Part shown: in pieces, positions 57,344 through 64,000 of the stretch
How the letters are laid out: every line of letters starts with the position of its first letter
How positions within the stretch are numbered: the first letter of the stretch is position 1
NCBI RefSeq assembly: GCF_026262505.1
Contig: NC_067203.1
Location: 24,471,411-24,535,410 of the forward strand
Source: Trichomonas vaginalis G3
Taxonomy: Eukaryota; Parabasalia; Trichomonadida; Trichomonadidae
Direction of reading: 5' to 3'
DNA length: 64,000 nt
The notes under the pieces: generated by a model
What the model saw: the letters and a program-made list of their open reading frames with translations, nothing else
What the model was told of the DNA's origin: nothing
The model's database searches: none
Position numbers and translations under genes: made by a program

Positions 57344-57384
57344 AAAATTATATTTTTACCGTTCGATAGTAGTTGTATATGAAA

Positions 57385-58197
57385 CTAAGTTCTAAGTAAA
57401 ACGCGTGGTATAATTGGAACTATTCTCTTTCTTCCATCTGTTGTAAACCATACTTGAAAGTCTGAAATACTTCCACTCGGCGGTTCATATAGCTTTGTAG
57501 GTTTTTCGTAAAAGTCATTTGCCAAGCATAAAAAAGAGTTTTGTGCACCAGAAAATGAAGCATGAACTATAATAGCATCTGAGTCGAAAACATTTTCATA
57601 TGTTCCATTAGGGTTTTCGACTTCATAAAAGTTCGGGTGTACTGGATATTCTGCAGGCTGATTTAACATCCTCAAAAATCTATACCATGCCAAGTTGTTA
57701 TATTTTGTAGAAATATAAACGTCTTCTCCAAGGTCTTCTATTCTATTGAATTTAACAGTTGCATTTTTCCTGTCATATATAATATCGAGATGGTACTCTC
57801 CTTCGTCAATGTTGTACTGTTTTGCATATTCGAGATAGATATCGTTTATTTTTTCTTGAAAAGCTTGAAGAGTTGTTTCTAAGTTTACAAGCAAATTCAC
57901 TTGTAAAAGTTTTCCCTGTTCAAATTTCTCATACGTACGTTTCTCTTTGTTATAGTATCGAACTTCAAAAGCGACCGTAAATGGGAAACCATGTATGGCT
58001 TCTGAAATGAATTTCATTCTACGAAAGCCAATAGCTTTTGTGACGGATGGGTCTCTTAGCCATCTTAACGGGTAGTCAAAACGATAGCCTTCATGCTTTA
58101 CGGTCTCTGTCTCAAACTTTTGACCTACGTTAGTAAAAAGTTCATCTAATGGTTTAGTTGTAGCAACTCTTGAATTTTCTTTTTCTATTGGAAGCAT
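57385..58197 (-). CDS. 282-aa Maverick protein, copy 2 (270 aa, altered C-terminus)
   Basis: Matches 4305-5153 over almost its whole length with few substitutions. An extra T near 57416 changes the last residues to IIPRVLLRT and ends the protein about 12 residues early. Because this loss is terminal the product may still work. Shares the 18-bp divergent promoter with the fibre gene. Confidence 0.7.
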   Translation of the reverse strand: MLPIEKENSRVATTKPLDELFTNVGQKFETETVKHEGYRFDYPLRWLRDPSVTKAIGFRRMKFISEAIHGFPFTVAFEVRYYNKEKRTYEKFEQGKLLQVNLLVNLETTLQAFQEKINDIYLEYAKQYNIDEGEYHLDIIYDRKNATVKFNRIEDLGEDVYISTKYNNLAWYRFLRMLNQPAEYPVHPNFYEVENPNGTYENVFDSDAIIVHASFSGAQNSFLCLANDFYEKPTKLYEPPSGSISDFQVWFTTDGRKRIVPIIPRVLLRT

Positions 58198-58215
58198 ATT
58201 TTATCTAGAATAAAA

Positions 58216-59461
58216 ATGTCGAAAGATATTGCTTCCATGAGAGAAATACAACACAACCGACAACTCATTGTGCAAGCTCTAAATAAGAACACAACAAACT
58301 TTTCAAACTATTCTAAGATATCTGAGTCATTGAAAGAAGGAAACTTAAAACTGACGATAAACCCATTGACAGACGAGTTTCTGTTTCAAGACAGTAAGAA
58401 CCATACTGTTTGTATAAATCCAACAAAAAGAACTTTAAACGAGAAACCTATAGATGAACTTCTTTTGAAGGCAGATATTGACAACAAAGCTGACAAAGAG
58501 TATGTAGATGCAACAAGAGACTATATTCTCGCATGGACAGATAGAACATACCCACAAAAACACCATACACATAACATCTATGACGTAGATGAACTACCAG
58601 CAATGTTAGATGACAAAGCGGATAAAACATATGTTGACAATAAAAATGTCAAGTGAAGTGACAAGAGCTGACAAAGAATATTCTAAAAAGACTCATACAC
58701 ATACCATTGCAAATATTACAAACTTACAAGAAACCTTAAACAGGAAAAGTGACGTTGGACATACACACGATTTCTTCGCAACTGTTGGTATAGAAAATAT
58801 TGAAGGAACGGTTGAAGGAGCTGATGGAACTGGTGGGGATGTATTAAATTGGAAACCTCCTAACTTTCCACAAGGTTTAACATCGGAAGAAGACATAACA
58901 ACGATGAGATACATTAGATGTAGAAATGTCTATGTCATGGAGGATGAAAAAAAAGTTAAATTCACTGCTCAAGATTTATATGATAAAAAAGCTGACAAAA
59001 CAGAGCTTCAAACGTTAAAGACAGAAATACTTCAAACAGTATATCCTATAGGCTCTATTTATACGTCAATGAACTCTACCAGACCAGAAACAGTTCTGGG
59101 TTTTGGAACTTGGACTCAAATAGTCGACAGGTTTTTGTATTGTGCAAACTCTTCAAAGGAAACAGGTGGAAGTAAAACGATTTCAGGTGAAAATTTACCT
59201 GCACACAGTCACTACATAGATTTAAGTACATCTCAAGCAGGTTGGCATAAGCATAGATTTTGGGATTGGTCAGCAATGAAAAAAGGTAAAGGATATGATG
59301 TTAAAGACAACGTTCAGTTTGCTATAAATTGTTTCTGGGGTAGCACACAGGGAGATGGAAACCATACACATCGCGTTTCAGGGTATACGCAAACAACGGG
59401 ACAAAGTAAAGACTACATGCCACCTTACATGACAGTTTACGCATGGTATAGAAATGCTTAG
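58216..59461 (+). pseudogene. tail-fibre protein, copy 2, frameshifted, one repeat
   Basis: Homologue of 5172-6701. An extra A in an A-run near 58645 splits it into 58216-58656 and a frame open from 58610. Only one 22-aa HTH repeat is kept, compared with six in copy 1; an extra shaft unit (THNIYDVDELPAMLDDKAD) absent from copy 1 is present. The C-terminal head is conserved, including DRFLYCANSS and PPYMTVYAWYRNA. If the extra A is an error, the gene would be intact and about 110 residues shorter than copy 1. Confidence 0.8.
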
Positions 59462-60417
59462 TCGTCATGTTCCACTTCTTTAGCATATTCGTCAGGAGTT
59501 GTCTTATATTTGTTAGGAACTGTCTTTGAAAGTATACCACCTTGAACCTTAACAAGTTTGAAACGAGGTCTGACAATAGTAGTTTTATCTTCTGCTTGCA
59601 GTCTGTACATTTTGCCATGTTTGCCTAAAACTTCATAATATTCTCTTGTATACTTTCTTCTATTTTTACGAACACGAATGCGAGTACCTGTCGAGTTCCC
59701 ATTGTTGTCATAGTCAATAGTATTTTCATATGGGTCGCGTTTAGGTATTTCTATTTTTACTTTGTCACCTTTCTTAAGTTTGAAGCCTGGCATTCTTTCT
59801 TGTTTGTCTCTTTTGACTAAACTATTAAATATATAGTCTTTCTCTAAGTCAGGGTTGTTTTTCATTTCTTCGGGGGAGTGGTTTCCCAAACCTTTTTGTT
59901 TACGGGTATTGTAAATATTTAAAACTTGTCTCATCTTTGCCATGGAGAAATGTCTATACTTGTCGTCATATGACATTTCATCTACCTCACCACCTTGTGG
60001 TTGGTTTAAGTCTCTTAAGATTTTTATACAACTGTCAATGACACCAAGAGCAGAATGGTTTTGGTCGACAATGAAATATTGGTTTACATTTTTTGAACGC
60101 AGATAGTTTTTAATATCGTCTGATTTGAAAGAACGTTCACAGTCAGATGTCAGTTTTGTTGGATGGTATTTGTCAACGAATATTGTCAAAGCAGTTTTCA
60201 CATCTAAAATATTTTTGGACTGTAATGGTATGGCTTCACAGTATCTTGTGTTTTGACCGACAAATATTAGCCAGTATGGAGGTCCATCTGTTCTAACTCT
60301 CGGAATGTTTTCCAAGATATCCATAAACCAAGCATTTGGTGTTGAACTAAAGATTTTTACCATGAGTGCTTTCTTTGTTGCTTTAGAAACATACGGGTCC
60401 TTGTTTGAATTCGTCAT
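59458..60417 (-). CDS. Maverick integrase, copy 2 (DD35D)
   Basis: 319 aa, intact, with only scattered changes from 6698-7657. Catalytic positions are the same: FMDILENI, TSDCE and GVID with 35 residues between the last two. Conservation of the Asp in both copies shows it is not a private error. Divergent from the 60434 gene across 16 bp and convergent with the fibre gene, overlapping its stop. Confidence 0.88.
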   Translation of the reverse strand: MTNSNKDPYVSKATKKALMVKIFSSTPNAWFMDILENIPRVRTDGPPYWLIFVGQNTRYCEAIPLQSKNILDVKTALTIFVDKYHPTKLTSDCERSFKSDDIKNYLRSKNVNQYFIVDQNHSALGVIDSCIKILRDLNQPQGGEVDEMSYDDKYRHFSMAKMRQVLNIYNTRKQKGLGNHSPEEMKNNPDLEKDYIFNSLVKRDKQERMPGFKLKKGDKVKIEIPKRDPYENTIDYDNNGNSTGTRIRVRKNRRKYTREYYEVLGKHGKMYRLQAEDKTTIVRPRFKLVKVQGGILSKTVPNKYKTTPDEYAKEVEHDD

Positions 60418-60433
60418 TTTTAACCCATAAGAA

Positions 60434-60835
60434 ATGGGTTTATTTGGCGCATTAGCAGGAGTTGCATCCAGATTTTTGCCCGCAGTGGGAACAATAGCCA
60501 GAGGTGCATTTGGAATTGGAAGGAAGATTTTGAGTACATTAGGTATACTGAAAGAGAAAGCAACACCTATTATACAAACCGTACAGAAAGGTTGGGATGT
60601 AGCACGAGATGCAACAAATCTTATTCCAAATCCTGAAACAAGAGGAAAAGTTCAAGGATGGATGGACAATGTAGGAAGACAAGCAGGAAACTATTATAAC
60701 AAAGCAAATGACTACTATAACCAAGCAGGACACTATATGGACCAAGGTGAAAGATTCTTTAACAGAGGATATAACCATGCACAACAATGGGTAAACAATA
60801 ACCAACCTCAACCGCCTCAAACGTGGGGAATGTAA
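60434..60835 (+). CDS. amphipathic plus Tyr/Asn-rich protein (133 aa), intact copy
   Basis: Hydrophobic Gly/Ala-rich N-terminus (MGLFGALAGVASRFLPAVG, ARGAFGIGRKILSTLG), a helix around residues 45-60 and a Tyr/Asn/Gln-rich end (YYNKANDYYNQAGHYMDQG; NNNQPQPPQTWGM). Same gene as the broken 7674-8074. Likely minor virion protein with membrane-interacting start (inference from composition only). Confidence 0.7.
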   Translation: MGLFGALAGVASRFLPAVGTIARGAFGIGRKILSTLGILKEKATPIIQTVQKGWDVARDATNLIPNPETRGKVQGWMDNVGRQAGNYYNKANDYYNQAGHYMDQGERFFNRGYNHAQQWVNNNQPQPPQTWGM

Positions 60836-60854
60836 AATTTTTTACTGAGATGAA

Positions 60855-61007
60855 ATGAACAATACAGCATTGAGACAAATGGGTTCAAGATGGATTTGTC
60901 GACTTCCAGCAGTTACACAACGTGTTTGTCAAGTCCTCCCTATACCTCAGGAAGTTTTAGACCGACTTAAAAAACAACAACAACCAGTTGAAAACAAACC
61001 AAACTAA
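60855..61007 (+). CDS. small basic protein (50 aa), copy 2
   Basis: Same protein as 8094-8246 with silent or minor changes. Leader TTTTTACTGAGATGAAATG preserved. The intact frame in both copies is the best evidence that this short gene is real. Confidence 0.65.
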   Translation: MNNTALRQMGSRWICRLPAVTQRVCQVLPIPQEVLDRLKKQQQPVENKPN

Positions 61008-61026
61008 AATTTTTTACTGAGATGAA

Positions 61027-61611
61027 ATGACCGAAGAAGTTGAAACGGTAGATTTGACACCACAAACAAAAAGTTCAGAACCATTGTCAAAACCTGTCAA
61101 AGAACTTACAGATGAAGAGAAAAATTCAATAATAGAAAGTGCCAGGTCTGGAAATACAAACCCTAACTATAAAGTCACTTTTCATAGAAATGGAACGGCT
61201 AGTATCTCAAAAAAGAAACAGACCCTCACAAATAAAATATTGAAGTCTGAAGGAGTTAAAGAGACAACAGATGGGAAGGTATTCTTCACTGACCAACAGT
61301 TCATTATAGAACATCTCATTGACTTAGAGTCGAAATATTCTAAACTTTACAACAAACACAAAAAGTTGAAAGGAAAACAAAAACAAATGGCATATGATAT
61401 TTATGAAGATGTTGACGACACAACTGTTCCTGCAAGTGAAGTAAAGTCAGAGGAACCGAAAAGTGACGAAAAACTGATAGAAGAAGAAAAACCAAAAACT
61501 GAAGATAAACCAAAACCAAAGTTTAGTCTCCAGACTAAACCAAGTCAACCTTCATTAGCTGGTATGGGTTGGCGTCAAAGACTTATGGCAGCAGGCGGTT
61601 ATGTTAAGTAA
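61027..61611 (+). CDS. charged Maverick protein (194 aa), copy 2
   Basis: Equivalent to 8266-8850, same length, with changes clustered at residue 77-79 (VKE for AFE) and in the Lys/Glu/Pro region. Intact in both copies, next to the polymerase. Confidence 0.75.
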   Translation: MTEEVETVDLTPQTKSSEPLSKPVKELTDEEKNSIIESARSGNTNPNYKVTFHRNGTASISKKKQTLTNKILKSEGVKETTDGKVFFTDQQFIIEHLIDLESKYSKLYNKHKKLKGKQKQMAYDIYEDVDDTTVPASEVKSEEPKSDEKLIEEEKPKTEDKPKPKFSLQTKPSQPSLAGMGWRQRLMAAGGYVK

Positions 61612-61641
61612 AGAAAAAAACATTTTTTTATTTTTATAAAA

Positions 61642-63782
61642 ATGCCCTCGCATAGAATGGATAGAAGGTCTGCTAGAATAAAAGCAGAGTTAGAAAGATA
61701 TGGTTGGAAAGTTTCAAAGAAGTTTAAATATAGGAAGGGAAGACCCATAAAAGTCTATGACAAACTGGCTGGTCTGACCTACGAAATGGACCTTGAAACA
61801 GCACGCGCCAACTATCCAAACAGACTGGAGAGGTTAGAAGAAGAACGTCTTATGGACATGCCTTTCAATGTTAGTGAACCTCAAGTTGAAGGACACGACG
61901 GCTTTGCCAGATTCTACTGGAAACATGACGAACAATTGCATCCTTTGAGAAGGAAAAAAGGAAAAGGTGAAGACGCACATGCTCCCATGGAAAGAACAAG
62001 ATATGCATATGAAAAGTATCGTGAAGTTAGAAGTCAAATTACTTCTGGTCGAACCTTTACAGTAAACTTTGACGAAGGAAAGAACAAAGAAGGCTTCATG
62101 GGAGTACTTGCTGCCATTCAAGACGGAAATAAGAAAGGATACAATCTCAGACTAACCGTAACAGATTTAGATGGTCATATTTACTATGCACATGGCAATG
62201 TCACAACAGCCGCACAACTTCTTGACGCTTTCAAGACTACAAAGAGAGAACAAATGGTTGACTCCGACTCAGACATTTTGAATGCAATTGAAGGAATTGC
62301 AAGTGTAAAATTTGAATGGTACCAACCTAACCCTCAAGCAGTCAGACAACATGCTGGATACTTCCCCTTCATAAATAAGTCTGACATTGACTTGACAAGG
62401 TATGGAATTTACAATTCAATTGAAACAATTGTCAATGAACCTTGCATTCTTACATGTCTCAGGAACTCTGGTCTTGTTACAGAAGAGAAAATGAAGTATC
62501 TTGAGTCATGTGTGAAGACAAGGTACATGCTCAGAGGTCAATTGGCAAAAATTGCACCGTTGGCAAATGTCAATATCCGAGTCAACATACCTACAGCTAA
62601 AGGTTCTTCACATGACGACTATGTTGTTGACAAAGACTTACCATGGTTGAAGATTGCAATTGTCCACAACCACTTCATGTTGAACGAAAGTCTTATGTTC
62701 GGAAAAGGTAAGTGCAACATTGTCAGAGCTGTAAACATTCTTTTCGAGAAAGGTTTGTTGGAACCAATTCCAGATGACAAGCTGACAGAAACTTTTGTAC
62801 CAAAAGACGAAACAAACTTTTCATTGTTGGTAAGACCAAAAGTTGTTCCAGACAAAGTTCTAGTACAAAAGAAGTACACAATTCCAAAAGGAGTTGGATT
62901 GTTCGGATACCAACCTGAACCAGAAGAACTTCCAATGAGGTTGCAAGAACTTCAAGATGCTATAAACAAACTTCCATTGAGACATCCAATTGACGTCAAA
63001 TTGTATTGGAGAGCATCTGAGTTAGGTCAGAAGGTTTTATATGAAACAGGTTGCTTCGACGATGTTTATGAGATAACAGGAGAAGTTTCTCAGAAGATAA
63101 GAGACTCACTTGAATTTCCACAAACTGCGATTGGATGCAACAAGTTCGACTCAGACGAAAAAATATACTATGTCGACCTTAACGCTGCGTACATGAGGTT
63201 TGTCCAATATATTCCGACTGGAATTCCAAACGAAGATGGTGAGTTCCCAGGAAGAACTATACAGTTGGAAAAGTCATACAACAACTGTATGATATTAGGA
63301 AAGCTTCAACCCCAAACTTGCAATGACACTCAAATTGCTTATGAATTCGACATGGGGATATTCCATTAAGAAAACCTCAAGAGATGAAGAGTAAACATTA
63401 TGAGAAGGTCGACAACTTTGTTGAAAGGTTCTCCCCTTTTGTTTTGAAGTACGAATTCACTCAAGGTCAAAGTGGCTTAGTAACCACATTAAAACCTATT
63501 GTCGAACATTGGTCTTACCCTCAGTTCGCAAAGGCAGTCCTTGACAACTACAACAAATTCTTCTCCGAAGTCAAATCCAAAGTGAAGGTTTACTATGAGA
63601 ACATTGACGCACTCATGACGAACGAAGAAGGGTACAACAAACTCATTGAAATGGGTTTAGTCGGTGAAAAGATGGGCTGTTTTAAGCTAGATAAGGTATT
63701 TTCCGAAGTTCATGTAATATCGAAAAGGAAGTACTGGGGCATACTTGAAGACGGCACAGAAATAAAACATTGCATGAAATAA
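61642..63782 (+). pseudogene. type-B DNA polymerase, copy 2, frameshifted between motifs A and B
   Basis: Open for 575 codons to 63369, including the region broken in copy 1 and motif A (YYVDLNAAYM). A missing G near 63255 and a missing A near 63317 with a later extra A near 63372 disrupt the stretch holding motif B. A second frame resumes at 63384 and includes motif C (VYYENIDAL) to 63782. Breaks differ from those in copy 1, so at least one recent ancestor was intact. Confidence 0.85.
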
Positions 63783-63813
63783 AACATTGCATGAAGTAAA
63801 ACATTGCATACCA
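63765..63813 (+). repeat. AAAACATTGCATGAAGT short tandem repeat at the divergence point
   Basis: About three 17-bp copies of AAACATTGCATGAA(A/G)TA overlapping the polymerase stop. Copy 1 has one. Similarity between the two Mavericks ends here. Confidence 0.7.
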
Positions 63814-63856
63814 TTTTAAAACGTTTTTTAAAACCATATATTTTTACATATATTAA

Positions 63857-64000
63857 ATGTTTCAGGTTGAAAAACAAAGAACAAAAGTAGCAGATACAAA
63901 ACCGTTAGACTATATCTTTACAAACGCCGGTAGGACTATATCAGATGAAGAAATTTCATCCGGCTCCTACCGCTTTGACTATCCAATTCGTTGGCTTCAA
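63857..64000 (+). CDS. paralogue of the 282-aa protein, partial (runs off the window)
   Basis: 48 codons are visible. Starts MFQVEKQRTKVADTKPLDYI and contains SYRFDYPIRWLQ, paralleling the 282-aa protein's RVATTKPLDELFTNVG and YRFDYPLRWLRD. Clearly diverged, and on the plus strand after the polymerase, a place where Maverick 1 has unrelated genes. The leader TTTTTACATATATTAAATG belongs to the core-gene promoter type. Confidence 0.75.
   Translation, partial: MFQVEKQRTKVADTKPLDYIFTNAGRTISDEEISSGSYRFDYPIRWLQ

Larger units (their letters stand above)
55519..64000. mobile_element. Maverick/Polinton DNA transposon, copy 2 (left part, runs off the window)
   Basis: Begins with A69 (55519-55587), then a terminal repeat with hairpin. 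It is collinear with Maverick 1 from the methyltransferase to the polymerase stop with high identity, in the same orientation. Directly after the polymerase it diverges completely and starts a paralogue of the 282-aa protein. Several genes intact in copy 1 are broken here and the reverse, so the copies decayed separately. Confidence 0.92.

Overview
The window looks like nuclear DNA of the parabasalid Trichomonas vaginalis or a very close relative. The grounds are an AT-rich, almost intronless gene set; one 68-nt intron with the trichomonad signals GTATGT and ACTAACACACAG; Inr-like TCAYTTT motifs close upstream of start codons; a mariner relic; and two large Maverick/Polinton DNA transposons, an element type very abundant in T. 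vaginalis. The species call is an inference from these marks.

Layout. 1-720: 3' part of a dead mariner element. 1007-2125: glycine-rich (ALK/LTK-like) protein. 2444-27008: Maverick 1, about 24.6 kb, bounded by hairpin-bearing 44-bp terminal inverted repeats. Its left block holds an N6-adenine DNA methyltransferase, a small membrane protein, two short amphipathic proteins, a 282-aa protein, a bacteriophage-type tail-fibre protein, a retroviral-type integrase and a type-B DNA polymerase. Its middle holds small accessory genes (one with an HNH domain) and three repeat arrays. Its right block holds the virion and packaging genes: FtsK/HerA ATPase, SF3 helicase, probable minor capsid, double-jelly-roll-like major capsid, an 881-aa protein and others. 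Many of these reading frames carry single-base frameshifts.

27136-55518 is host sequence: AP-2 alpha-like adaptin, a 2069-aa protein of unknown function, a DYRK-like kinase with the intron, a nested pair of MULE-like elements with 9-bp target duplications, Raptor, an ARM-like protein, a sirtuin, an MdoB/LtaS-like membrane phosphotransferase broken by one stop, ribosomal protein eL29, a tandem pair of trichomonad-specific paralogues (both damaged), a Vps18 3' relic, and a JJJ1/DNAJC21-like J protein with an apparent C-terminal membrane anchor.

55519-64000: left part of Maverick 2, starting at an A69 tract. It is collinear and very similar to Maverick 1 from the terminal repeat to the polymerase stop, then abruptly different; the new sequence begins a plus-strand paralogue of the 282-aa protein. 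Comparing the two copies gives most of the insight: independent frameshifts, a tail-fibre repeat block of six units versus one, a terminal hairpin whose stem sequence differs but still pairs, an integrase with DD35D in place of DD35E, and a polymerase whose motif C reads YENID instead of YxDTD. Within the Mavericks, start codons are preceded by two kinds of promoter-like motif that partly separate accessory genes from core replication and virion genes.
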